Source: Blepharisma stoltei
Lineage: Eukaryota > Ciliophora > Heterotrichea > Heterotrichida > Blepharismidae
Direction of reading: 5' to 3'
Assembly (NCBI GenBank): GCA_914767885.1
Contig: CAJZBQ010000051.1
Coordinates: forward strand, 566,001 to 630,000
DNA: 64,000 nt
Positions within the stretch are counted from its first letter, which is position 1; the number at the start of each line of letters is the position of its first letter. Below are positions 34,273 through 44,339 of the stretch, piece by piece. Position numbers and translations under genes: made by a program. A model generated the notes under the pieces. That model searched no databases. It was not told the DNA's origin and saw nothing but the letters and a program-made list of their open reading frames with translations.

Positions 34273-36887
34273 TTATTTTCTCGACATTTCTTCAAACTTC
34301 AAAAAGCCTTGCAGCGTAGACGAGACATTAGTTGGGGGCAAAACTTGCTTTTGATCTCCTTTAGATGATAGAGATGATGCCTTGGGGCGGCTTACAGGAG
34401 GTTTTGATTTTGGGGGCTCTTTTGAAAAGCTTTGGCTTGACTCGGGGAAATCAATTTGAAAAGTAGAGGAATATTGAGGGGTTTGGTATTTTGTATACTC
34501 TTGTGACAGATTTTCAAGATAGTCATTGCTGAAATCATGAGATTTCCTTTGAGATTCACTTTTTTCGGATCGATGGGCTTCGTTTTTATAAGACTCGGTA
34601 GCACTTGGACGCCCACCTGGTAGAGTGACTCCACACGACGCAACTCCACAATGACAATATTTTTTGAACTGTTTTTTTTTGACTCAATAATAAAATGGCA
34701 TTCGGTTCGAGAGAAATTAGCTCTGCTAATTTTCTCTCCCTCATGGAATTTTTTATTATTAGGGTTAGGTTTTCACTCGCGAACTTCTGGACAGCAATAG
34801 TGGTTTAACTTTGGGGATAACCAAGGAACCACTCCTCAGTCCACTCAAGATCTCGGGCTTTTACCTCTCAGCACATCCCCACGGGAGGATGACCCTTAGG
34901 CGGAACACGCGCAGGAGCTGAGTCGAGCGACAAGGGCGACGGCATCGCGCCGGGTGAGACGTGCAGCAAGGCCGGTGAAGCAGGAGTTGATAGAAGGCTT
35001 GGATGGGGTTGACCCGTTCCAAGATGGCTCGCCTACGTCATCAGTTTTGCCATAGGCCCTTTTGGGCTGCGGCACTAGACACCTTAAACACCAGATAATT
35101 AAGTAAGTAAGTAAGTTTTTTTTGACTCATTTTTTTGGCCTATTTTTTGGCATATTTTTTTTTGGCCTATTTTGTTGTCTTGCATTTTCCCTTAATTATT
35201 TTTGATTCATTTGCTTTGGAAATAATTTCATATTGACTATTTCGAAATGATCTCTAGCCTATTTAGTCTCAGCAGAAGTTATGTTTATAAATATTTTAGT
35301 ATTTAAAGAATATGCCAAAAAATAGGCTAAAAAATAGCGCAAAAGAAATATCCAAAATAAATAGGCTAAAAAACAAGCTAGAAAAGCAGGCTAAATAAAA
35401 TAGACCAAAAAATAATAGGCCAAGAAAATAGTCTTTACTGTGTAGGTGTCACATGTAGAAATCCCTGGTAGATTTCCTGCTGAATTGTTTTTATTCATCT
35501 GCCTTGGCAATGAAATTCTATTATCATCACAAATTTCTTTAATTCTAGCTGCCACAAGGTCGTCGAGCATACTCTTCATTTTATCAGTCAAATATAGCAA
35601 ATAGTGGTTGATTTCTGAATTGATGGTATCTTTGACAGTAAAGATCCTATTACTTATTTCTTTACTTATATGATTTCCTGAAAGCTCTTTCATTTTGCTG
35701 TCTAATTCGCTGAGATAGTTATTCACATGTCTATATAAATCTTCTTTTATATCATCTATTCTCCTATCTCCTAATTTTAATTGATTATGGCCAAGCTTTC
35801 CAATTTCTTCAGCATATTGTGATCGATGAGTGCTGGAAACATTTATTAGTTGCTCTCTAAACTCAAAAATTTCAGAAAAATCTGCTTGAATTCTTGAGTT
35901 TGATATCTTATAATTGCTTTTCCCTAGCAAATTATCAGTGACTCTGAAAACATATTCTTTTAGTTTTCTGAATAAATCTCTTGTTGATCTATTAACCAAT
36001 GTTTCTATTTCTTTCTGTAAGACATCAATAGCTTGATTAAGCTGGTCATTTATCGTTATATCCATATCATTAAAAAACCTCTCAGCTATATTTTCTTCGA
36101 TTTCTTTTACCATATCATATAGTTTCTCATTTTCAAAGCTAGTTCTTCCTATATTTCGATCAAAACTCTGATCAACTTTTTGCTTTGTCGGTGTAGGCTC
36201 CCTTCCTTGTGGGCTTTTCATATTATCAAACTTATAAGGACTATTTGATGATTTTTGCGAAGATTCAGATTTTCTATCAATGGAATTGTCTCTGCTTTTC
36301 GGCCTTATGATATTATCCAAATGTGAAACCCCGCCCGGGGTTCCAGGTAATGATAATGACACTTTTTGGCCAATCTTTCTTTCTTCCGAATATTTCCTAA
36401 TCATTGATATCATTTCAACATTTTTGGCTCGATCTATTGCGTTTTTTCCAAACTAAATAAAAAATACAGAATCTTGGTGATCAATGTCGCTCCCAGCTTG
36501 CAATAAAAGTTCAACGATCCCAGCATAGTTGTGATAAACACTTATAATTAAAGGAGTTCATCCACGTTGATCAGGCTGATTCACTTTCACGCCTCGACTT
36601 AAAAGAAGTTTTACGATTTCTTCATGGTTATGCCAGCAAGCAATAAAAAGTATGCTTTGCCCTGCCTACTGTGTAAAAATTACATCATTAGTTGCATTGA
36701 TGTCAGCGCCTTTTTTTACTAGCTCTTCAACAATTTTATAGTGCCCAGTTCTTACAGCTAGGGCTAGAGGTGTATAGCCAGTTTGATTTCGTTCTTCGAT
36801 ATTTTCTCTTGTGATCATATTGCAAACTCTTTCAAAATTGCCTTCCTCAATGTTTAGCATCAGCTCAGATTGAACTCTTTTAGACAT
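34273..36887 (-). CDS. ankyrin-repeat protein with coiled-coil region, two introns and one IES
   Basis: 598 residues after assembly. The N-terminal half has ankyrin repeats (TGYTPLALAVRTGHYKIVEELVKKGADIN; each block is described only by its ends: GQSILFIACW, RGWTPLIISV with UGA Trp). An 18-nt intron at 36666-36683 and a 15-nt intron at 36453-36467 were placed from the repeat register. A middle region with KSRDNSIDRKSESSQKSSNS precedes a long coiled-coil domain. The IES 34660-35444 interrupts after STCDTY; TA excision resumes with CHCGVASCGVTLPGG and a Ser/Pro-rich tail ending EEMSRK. Total 599 codons. Scaffold role likely, partner unknown. Confidence 0.75.
34660..35444. mobile_element. IES containing a nested SINE (copy A), in ankyrin gene
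   Basis: 785 bp, TA-bounded. Outside the SINE the IES consists of A/T-rich sequence with GGCCTATTTTTTGGC-type repeats at the left (35130-35180) and their inverted counterparts (AAAAATAGGCTAAAAAA) at the right (35310-35430), so it is itself a repeat-ended element. Its excision restores the ankyrin gene frame. Confidence 0.7.
34687..35114 (+). mobile_element. SINE-like element, copy A
   Basis: About 430 bp, markedly richer in G+C. Flanked by a 15-16 bp duplication GTTTTTTTTTGACTCA / GTTTTTTTTGACTCA. Begins ATAATAAAATGGCATTCGG, has a 5' hairpin (GAGAGAAATTAGCTC...), and ends TAAGTAAGTAAGTAAG. Shares GCAATAGTGGTTTAACTTTG and GGAACACGCGCAGGAGCTGA blocks with copy B. Confidence 0.82.
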
Positions 36888-37128
36888 TTAATGATAATAT
36901 AAAGGTTAAATTGATATAAGTTAAATATTTAAACTGCTGAAACTTTTATTTAACGATTTAAAGTTTAGCAGGCTTATATATTGTATACCTCTGTTTTTGA
37001 AAAAATCTTTTCGTATTAAATTTGCATTCTCTTTTTGAACTTATAATTTCTTTTAATTTAAAATTTTATATAAAATCACCAATTCATTAATAAGTTTATA
37101 ATCATAAATACTTTGATATAAGAGTTTA

Positions 37129-38651
37129 ATGACAGACCCAATTCTGAATTTATGTAGCCCAAAAGCGCGGATCCCTCGAAGATTTACTTTTACAGGCCCC
37201 TCAAAATCTCCAATCATATGCTCTCACTCTCCCTCAAGAATATATACCCCAATGGTCTCGTCCCAATCTACGAAAAATTCTTTCAAAACTCCTGACTCGT
37301 CTGCAGCTACATCAGCAGGAGTAACTCCAAAATGCCATCCCCCATGCCATCAAAAATCAGAAAGTATGAGCAGCAACATCAGCATATCTGACATAAAAAA
37401 TAATTTCCCAGAAAAAATTGAATATAGCTCTTTAAATTACGTAGAAAATAAGCCTTATGAGCTATCGTCTGAAATCGCCAGAAAAGATTCACTTATTATT
37501 GACCTCAATTTAAGATTGCACGAAAAGAATATCCTTATAAAAAAATTAAAAGAAAAGTTATCAAATGCAAACTCCTATGAAATTCAAAAAAAACTGGACG
37601 CAAAAGTAGAGGAGTGCGAAAAATTGAGGGGGCAGCTAAATATGAACCAAAAAGAATATATTTACAAATTAGAAAAAGAAACGAAAAGGCTGTTGAAACT
37701 TGTTAAAGAAGGAGACATCAAGCTGGGAGAATTGAAAGAAGAAATAGAGAAGCTTAAAGATGTCAACTTCAAGTTGCAGGCTAGACAAGGAAATATGATA
37801 AAAATTATTGCTGGATATTGCAAAGAATCCAAAAAAATGAAAACTTTGAAGTCAGGAACTATTTCGATTGAAGAAATGAACGATATAGAGAAACAGTTTT
37901 CAGAAATTGAAGAAATTCATAATAAATTAATCGAAGAAAATAATGACCTAAAGCATCAATTGGATCAATTGAATTTAGAAAATGAGCAAAATGTCAAAGG
38001 CAACATCAGGGACATTTCAAGTGATTTGTTTAAAATAATGCTAGAACTAACTCAGCTTGTAAGAATTGCAAACATTATGCATACTGGCCAAAGGGTAGAT
38101 CTGGAATTTTTACTTGGCGTTACTCAGCAGGTCCAAGAAATTCAAGGGGAACCCCTAGAGCAGTGCAAAGATTTGATTATAGTAATTAGAAAAGACCTAG
38201 TTGAGCTAAGAAACGTAATCGCAGACACTTATGCCGAGCATTGTGGCGATAATTGTACAACTCACTCCCCCCCCTCCGTGAGTGAATAAAAACATTTTGT
38301 TCACTCACGGAGGGGATTAATTTTTTTGTTTTTAAAAAATTTATATATAAATTTTATAAAAAAGTTTTTTTCGAAATTTAAAAAAATCCTAATTCGCAAA
38401 AAATTGGAAAGCAAAATTAATTTAATTTATAAAATTTATGTTTTAAAAAGCAATTCGTTCAAAATTAAACAGAATTAGCTCTAGATTTCATTATACTAAT
38501 TATCATTTATATATCAAAGTTTTTTTCCATAAAAAAATTTTTGTTCACTCACGGAGGGTGGGTTTTTGGGCAAAAAATAGGAATTTTTCTAATGGTTTTG
38601 TTCACTCACAGAGGGGGGGGAGTCAGTAATTATTTGACTAAACATAATTAA
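37129..38651 (+). CDS. coiled-coil protein, 383 aa, with MITE IES near its stop
   Basis: N-terminal 90 residues are Ser/Pro/Thr-rich and disordered-looking (ICSHSPSRIYTPMVSSQ). From about residue 95 a long coiled coil follows (LNLRLHEKNILIKKLKEKL through HQLDQLNLENEQN), then a short globular-looking C-terminus (RVDLEFLLGVTQQVQEIQ). A MITE lies eight codons before the stop; excision at TA (38256-38626) changes the tail to DNCNYLTKHN and gives 384 codons. The stop then abuts the Rab gene stop with no spacer. Likely centrosomal or basal-body scaffold, as inference only. Confidence 0.72.
38256..38626 (-). mobile_element. IES: MITE family 1 copy, inverted
   Basis: 371 bp between TA at 38256 and TA at 38627. 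The palindromic end is on the left (CCCTCCGTGAGTGAATAAAA...GTTCACTCACGGAGGGG) and the tandem terminal repeats on the right (GTTCACTCACAGAGGGGGGGG), the reverse of the 7700 and 56580 copies. Terminal motif is ACTCACTCCCC rather than the usual TACTCCCC, so the exact edge is a choice made from the TA rule. Confidence 0.82.
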
Positions 38652-39248
38652 TTATCCTTCAGTTTTTCTTTTTACTATTTCTTGGGCTACTTTTTCAAAC
38701 AGTTTATTGATGTTCTCTCCAGTTTTTGCTGAGGTCTCAAACCAAATCATCCCATGCTTTATAGCGAACGCTTCAGCTTTTTTTGAATCAACTTTTCTTT
38801 CTGGAGCAGGAATATCTAGCTTATTCCCTACAAGGCATAGAATACAATTTTCTTCAGTGTTTCTTAGTTCATTAACCCAATATTCACAGCTTTCTAGAGA
38901 GCGCTCATTAGTAACATCATATGTGATAAGTGCAGCATTTGCATCTCTATAATAAAGCTGCAATAGAGCTCTAAATCTTTCTTGCCCACCTGTATCCCAT
39001 ATATCTAGTTTCAGACTTGAGTTGTCTTTGAGTCTAACTATTTGCTGAAGATATCCGCCTCCTATTGTAACTTCAAATGCTTCTGAAAAAGTGTTATTTA
39101 CGTATCTCATAGCGATTGAGCTTTTCCCAACACCTGAGTCTCCAAGCAGTACAACTTTTGCATCAAGATTCAGAGCTTTTTTTTGCTCATTATTCACTAT
39201 TAAGCCTTCAGGCTGCTTTTTAGGTTCGTTTGATGACCCGCAACCCAT
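38652..39248 (-). CDS. ARA6/RabF1-like Rab GTPase with N-myristoylation signal
   Basis: 198 residues. GTPase motifs: P-loop GDSGVGKSS, switch II WDTGGQERF (the usual alanine of DTAGQ is glycine), NKLD and ETSAK. The N-terminus is MGCGSSNEPKK, a good myristoylation and palmitoylation signal. The C-terminus ends IVKRKTEG with no prenylatable cysteine. This pairing is the hallmark of the ARA6 group of Rab5 relatives on endosomes in plants and some protists. The glycine at DTGGQ may lower hydrolysis. Single exon; tail-to-tail with the coiled-coil gene. Confidence 0.85.
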   Translation of the reverse strand: MGCGSSNEPKKQPEGLIVNNEQKKALNLDAKVVLLGDSGVGKSSIAMRYVNNTFSEAFEVTIGGGYLQQIVRLKDNSSLKLDIWDTGGQERFRALLQLYYRDANAALITYDVTNERSLESCEYWVNELRNTEENCILCLVGNKLDIPAPERKVDSKKAEAFAIKHGMIWFETSAKTGENINKLFEKVAQEIVKRKTEG

Positions 39249-39513
39249 TTATTTTAGCAACAGTGTAATAGAGAAATGACGATATGGGTAGAGATTAATG
39301 ATTTTTTAAGAAAAATTAATATTTCAAATTTCAACGGCATAGTAAGTGCAAAAAAGGCACTCTTTTATTAAATCAAAAATTTGTGATTTGATATTCTCTT
39401 ATATAGTTAATAAAACTTTTCTTTTATTTTCTTAAAATTGCAATTGAAAAAGTAAGACCTCTATCAAGATGTAATGAATTTTAAAGCGAATTAGTAAAAG
39501 TTTGTTATCTAAG

Positions 39514-39912
39514 TTAAGCGTTAGTGGCTGCTGGGGCTGCTTCTGTTGTTGCTGCTGCAGCTTGTGGCTTTGGTGCTTGAGCAGGGCGCTTATCCTCTTC
39601 ACGTTTAACAAAAACTCTTGGGACTTTGCGTATTTTTCTGAACTCGTGGCTTCTTACCCTAACGATTCTGTGGTGGATTGCACAAGCAATGCAGTAAGCG
39701 AGCTTGAGATAGAACTTAGGAATAACGAAATTCTCAATGGCTCTGTTATCTTTTATGTCTCTCAAGGATGAGGCGTCAACCATGTTTCTGACAGTGTAGC
39801 GCTTTACAGCTTTGTCTTTTGGAACGATTCTACCACAGTGAGTGCAGTGGACAGGTGTTCCGTGACCAGCGTTCTTCAGGCTTCTTCCATTATTCCTACG
39901 CTTCTTTGGCAT
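39514..39912 (-). CDS. RPS26: ribosomal protein eS26 (RPS26)
   Basis: 132 residues, near the family norm. Begins MPKKRRNNGRSLKNAGHG, followed by the zinc motif CTHCGR and, after KRYTVRNMVDASSLRDI, the second cysteine pair CIACAIHHRIVRVRS. The C-terminus is the usual Ala/Pro-rich tail (PKPQAAAATTEAA). Small-subunit protein near the mRNA exit channel. Higher G+C and cleaner codon use than neighbours, as expected for a highly expressed gene. No intron or IES. Confidence 0.97.
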   Translation of the reverse strand: MPKKRRNNGRSLKNAGHGTPVHCTHCGRIVPKDKAVKRYTVRNMVDASSLRDIKDNRAIENFVIPKFYLKLAYCIACAIHHRIVRVRSHEFRKIRKVPRVFVKREEDKRPAQAPKPQAAAATTEAAPAATNA

Positions 39913-40055
39913 CTTTAATGGTTTATAAAACCATAATCTGCCACGGCAAATAAGCTTAACAGAGGACTGTAATAAATTAAAGCATGACTTTTATTTTTTC
40001 AGTTAATTAATAAAGAAATCTGGATTACCTCTAAAAAAGCCTATTCTAATTATAG

Positions 40056-41946
40056 CTATGGGCCTCTTGCTGGCTCGCTGTCTTGAGTTATAACAGCAGC
40101 CCATTTATACATTGTGTCGTCGGTAAAGTCTTTGTATGGCTTTGTCGAGATTCATTTGCCTTCAGCAATGTTGTAATATTCGATATTTTGACCTTGTGCG
40201 GAGCCGCCTATAGCAAATACGCAGCCAGAGCAGAAATGAAATTTATTCATAAGATACCGGGTGTGCGCCATGCTTGGCAACGTTGTCCACTCTAAGGTTT
40301 CTAAATCAAGACTTCTAATGACATTAAGTGTCCCTTTTTCATTGTATCCCCCAGCAACCATGATTTTGTTGTCTGAGTAATAAGCAGCCCCAGTGTTTTG
40401 CAGCGACCTATGCAAAACACATGGTAAAGTTTCTCATTTATTTTTAATCACACTATATCTCTCAATGTTGTCTAAATATTTGGTTCCATCATAGCCGCCA
40501 AATACATATATAACTATTTTATAGAAAATAAAGCTATTTTTACAGTTAACCGCTTTTTATTACTATTTGAAAAATAGGATAACCGCAACTGGTAAATGCT
40601 TATATTCGCTAAAGCAAGTATATATCATTGCCAGCTATTGTCGAGCTAAATGCACATCTCCTGTAGTTTAAGCTTGCAATAGGCAAAGTGTCAAATGTCT
40701 CTATAGAAATTTTTTCACATTTATCATGCCATGATGAGCCATTATAGCCGCCAATACAATAAACAAAGCCGTTGAAATAAACTGCATTGTGAGACGACCT
40801 TACATGGAGCATGCTATTTCTTTTTATCATGCGGTTTTCTTTGAATTCATAAACTTCATTGGATTTTGTGCCTCCAGTAATCAAAATGCTTCCACTAGGA
40901 AGAGCTGCAGCTGATGCAAAGTTCTTAAAATCATATCCGTTGGTTTCTAGTATAACAGTTTGAGACCATCGCTGAGTTGCCAAATTGAATTTGAGGACTG
41001 TATTTTGGGTCCCAAAACAATAGATTGCAGGGTTATTTATGTCGGCACCTGCAGTAATCATGCCAAATTTATTGATTTCTTGCTCAAGTGGTTTAGGGTT
41101 GAAAAGTGCTCGTGAGGATAAGACTGAAGTCGAATCAATCATAGAAATCTTTTGGGACTGAGAGAGTAGCATATGAACCTCGCGCTTGCTTGATGTTATT
41201 GTATGAGACCAGTTGGAATTTGTCAGTTCCAAAGGGCTCATAGATTCAATTTTTGCATTTAGAGAATTCAAATTTCCTAAATACTGTTGCAGCTCTCCGG
41301 AAAACTGTGAAATTTCGCTTAAATCTGTCTGCAGCCTTACTTCGCACATCTGTGATTCCTCTTCTATTTTTTCTTTCAAAAATTGTTTTTTCTGCTCCAG
41401 CTTGTCATAAATTCTTGCGAAATACCCATCAATCCTTGCTAGTTCTTTCTCTGTTGACTGTACAAGCTGTTCCTTCCTGCTATCAATTTCCTCTTCTTTC
41501 TTATGAGCAGCGCCAAGCATTTCTTCGACTTTTCCAATTAAACTTTTCACTTCATATCTTCTTTCTAGAACAGGGTCATCTAATTTTACAAGCTTATGCC
41601 CTTTATGCAATAAAATACACTCAGCACAGACTGGCTTGGAATCTTCAATGCAATATCTGATAACATTTTCTTCAGGATGCTCTTGACACTGAGTTGGGAG
41701 CTTTGATCTTGCTGAAGTGACTAATTCAGCTGATTTGGTATTAGCTATAAACTCGAGAACTGTATAATTTTTTGGCAAGCTTGCTGTGCCTGTTGTCACT
41801 GAAATGCTTCGGCATGTCGGGCACGTGATTTGGTTTTCTTCTATAACCTGGTTTAAGCACAACTCACAACAAGTGTGACCGCACCGTAGTAAACGTGGGC
41901 AGTTTTCTCCTTCGTTAAACAGTTCTGAACATATAGGGCATTCCAT
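40056..41946 (-). CDS. TRIM-like RING/B-box/coiled-coil/kelch protein, one IES
   Basis: 592 residues. RING finger at residues 3-45 (CPICSELF, CGHTCCELCLNQ, CPTC), B-box (CQEHPEENVIRYCIEDSKPVC, given by its ends, then CILLHKGH), a coiled coil (about 125-215), then kelch repeats (ILITGGTKSNEVYEF; VYCIGGYNGSSW; VAGGYNEKGTLN; AIGGSAQGQN). Predicted E3 ubiquitin ligase with a kelch substrate module. An IES of 112 bp (40507-40618) breaks a kelch repeat; TA excision gives NDIYVFGGYDGTKYLD. In-frame UGA Trp occurs at KNKWETLP and EGKWIST. The frame ends at UAG 40056. Confidence 0.9.
40507..40618. mobile_element. IES: 112-bp TA-bounded segment in kelch region
   Basis: A+T-rich with stops in all frames. 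Several TA dinucleotides at each edge (TATATAAC on the left, AAGTATATATC on the right) make the exact cut uncertain by a few bases. One choice restores VFGGYDG, a conserved kelch block. Confidence 0.82.
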
Positions 41947-41985
41947 GTTATTATTTTAAATTTTTTAAATAGGAAAATCTATTAA

Positions 41986-43113
41986 TTAGCTATAAGTAGC
42001 AAATCTTTTTATCGAAAATTGAGAGGTCTCTATATCAAAATTCATATGAAGATATCTGATGTAATTTTCGTCTAAATCGAAGTCTTCGGCTTTCTGGGCA
42101 AGTTTTGCCCAATTCAGTTTGCCTTTGCCGTCATCTAAAAGCTTTACAAACTTTTTCCACTCTTTTTGGCTTTTTTGGCAGATTTTTAGGGGGCTTAAAG
42201 CATCAATTGTGTCTTTTGCTTTAAGCAGTCTTTGTTCAAGGCATTGTAGAATTGCTAGAACAAATCTGTAGAAAAAAATCCAGCCTTTTTTAAAAAATAA
42301 ATCGAGTACATTTACCATTTCACTGGCAGGCACAACGCTACCAAATAAAGAAAAGCATCATTCAGCAGCGTACATCTCGCAGGTGATTCTGTATTCGGCC
42401 AATTTCATGTGAAGCCGGGGTAATAGTTCTAATATTAATAATTGAATAATTTGGCAATGCTTTGATAGCCCAGGAAGCTTAGGAAGATAAGTGTCTCTGA
42501 GTTCGTAGTCTTCCATCAAGCCTACAAATAATCAAAAGGCATCGCATTCACTTGCATGTCAAAGCAAAGCACCAACTATAAAATTCATCCCTTGAACATA
42601 TCCGAGGTTGTGATCGTATTTGCTGAATGCAACCAAAACTCTCCGTAATGCACTTTGACCTTCGGGGTCTAAAAAATATATTCCCATTATAGCGGATAGG
42701 TCTTTTTGTCGAACTTAAAAAAATTAATTTTATTTGAAAAATTAGGGAGCTTTACTATTAATATGTCCCATTTCCCCTCAAAAGAATATTTCATCAGGAT
42801 AAGTTCTGTGAATATCTAAATCAATTTGCTTACAGCTCGCTCGAAATTCATGAGTATCAAGGGGATTTTCAAGTAAGTTATTGTATACATCTTCCATGTT
42901 CCTAGGAGGATGACAATATTGAAGCCACTCTTTGGCTCTTTTGCAAGAGACTGTCTGCTTTCTATGTCGAAAATTATAGTAACTTCTGACAAGGAAGCTT
43001 TTTTCTTCGTGATCACATGTACATTGAATTTTGTGAGTTAGCTCGGGTCTTTCTGGAGTTTTGTCGGGCAAAACTGATAGTGGGGAACTGTCTCTGGTTG
43101 ATGATCCTTCCAT
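41986..43113 (-). CDS. second TBC-domain Rab GTPase-activating protein, one IES
   Basis: 339 residues after assembly. The arginine-finger motif is IDLDIHRTYPDE (IxxDxxR) and the glutamine-finger motif is GYVQGMNF, so both catalytic fingers are present. An IES (42681-42788) lies exactly between them; TA excision gives PDEIYFLDPEGQSALRRVL, matching the family. UGA Trp codons occur at GALLWHASE, DAFWLF and AAEWCFSLFG. The C-terminal region (KGWIFFYRFVLAILQ) is the final TBC helix set. The Rab target is unknown; whether it acts on the neighbouring ARA6-like Rab is speculation. Confidence 0.9.
42681..42788. mobile_element. IES: 108-bp TA-bounded segment in TBC gene
   Basis: Both ends start TATTC on their own strand (TATTCCCATTATAGCG left, TATTCTTTTGAGGGG right), a 5-bp terminal repeat. 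Excision restores the reading frame between the two catalytic TBC motifs. Confidence 0.85.
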
Positions 43114-43745
43114 GCAATTTATGTATAGTAATTATTAATCCCTCATCTGAAATTAAAAAATGATGATAATAGATGAAAGAAACCAAAAATTTATGATACA
43201 GAATTAAAAAATAGTCATTAAAGGTTCTAATATGTAAATGGAATGGATTTGGCTTAGCAGCATATATAAATAAGAGCATAAATTAATTTGCATGTTGAAA
43301 GAACAATGAGATTGGATTTATTTCAGATACTTAATTTAAGATAAAAATATTAAGATCTAGATTATATTTAATAGTTTTTTTTGCACTTTTTATAGCCATA
43401 AATAATTTTAAAACTTCTATATGATCGATTTTATTTGGTGATGATGCCTTTTTATATTTCCAGACTTAATAAATTCTATGTGTGAAGAAATATAGCAGCT
43501 TATATTCAGTATAATAATCTCTTAGATTATGATAATTTAGCTTAACTCAAGCCTAATTCTTTAATTGCAATTTATTTATTCATTTCAGCGATAAAAGTTC
43601 GATTTTGCATTTTATAAAATTAATTTACATTAAAATAACTCTATAATCTTTTAAGATCTTGGCTAATAGAAAATATAGCTCTTCCCTTGAATAATCCGAT
43701 AACGGGATGAAGCCAGCCTGTTATCGGGCTATTCAAGGGAAAGTG
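43114..43745. other. intergenic, with a strong hairpin at its right end
   Basis: About 630 A+T-rich bases between the two minus-strand genes. Apart from the hairpin at 43674-43750 nothing was recognised. Confidence 0.45.
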
Positions 43746-43750
43746 CTATA
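43674..43750. repeat. near-perfect hairpin bounded by TATAGC repeats
   Basis: Left arm TATAGCTCTTCCCTTGAATA then ATCCGATAACGGG; right arm is its reverse complement with a few mismatches, loop ATGAAGCCAG. It overlaps the stop of the gene at 43746. Could be a tiny fold-back IES, a 3' processing signal or a structured RNA. Confidence 0.75.
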
Positions 43751-44339
43751 GCTGAATAGAAGTTGGGCTAGGAGACTTAGATCCTCTATAAAATTCTTTG
43801 GATAATTTAGGGAACCCAGAGTGTTTGATCTGATGCTTCACTGATAAATTATTTGGTGTTGCTGACGAAATTGGTGCAATATTTAAAAGGACCGTTGATA
43901 ATGGACTTGGAGTTTTCCCAATTCGTTCTCTTCGGCTAGTCTTTTTCATCCTTGTTGGAGATTTACTCTTAAGACTTTTATTTAAGAAATCTGTTATATT
44001 CCCTATCTTATGGGAATTGTTGACAAGTGAGTCTTTCCTTCGGTAAAATTCAAGCGTTTTTTCTCTAGCTGATCGATAGCTAATGACAGGAAGCTGTTTA
44101 TTGAATTTTATCTGCTCTCTAGGAAATTTATAATGCGCATTAGTTGGGGAGCGATTGAACCTCATGTCAATCTCATCCCTTATCTTTTCATCAATATCTG
44201 GGTTATAGTCAATTTCCATTAAAAAACTATTTGTACTTTCATCTGTACATGTACTTGATATTCTTGATAGTCCCTGTCCCTTTAATTGGGGTGGCATGAG
44301 TGTGTTTAAGTTTCTTTGTCTTCCTTTAGTGCTGTTCAT
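43746..44339 (-). CDS. basic 197-aa protein, function unknown
   Basis: Ser/Lys/Arg/Asn-rich with SP and TP dipeptides (KTSRRERIGKTPSPLS; GSKSPSPTS), suggestive of a disordered phosphoprotein. One acidic stretch (EIDYNPDIDEKIRDEIDMRF) may be helical. No known domain. The stop lies in the edge of a hairpin; if that is an excised element the C-terminus would change. Coding is supported by length and composition only. Confidence 0.55.
   Translation of the reverse strand: MNSTKGRQRNLNTLMPPQLKGQGLSRISSTCTDESTNSFLMEIDYNPDIDEKIRDEIDMRFNRSPTNAHYKFPREQIKFNKQLPVISYRSAREKTLEFYRRKDSLVNNSHKIGNITDFLNKSLKSKSPTRMKKTSRRERIGKTPSPLSTVLLNIAPISSATPNNLSVKHQIKHSGFPKLSKEFYRGSKSPSPTSIQL

Noticed and set aside
34687-35114. 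G+C-rich segments as rRNA or tRNA genes
   Set aside because: No cloverleaf, anticodon arm or conserved rRNA block was found; target-site duplications and tandem-repeat tails indicate a SINE-like element.
43674-43750. Bacterial-type Rho-independent terminator
   Set aside because: Eukaryotic code and introns; the hairpin is not followed by a T run on the relevant strand.
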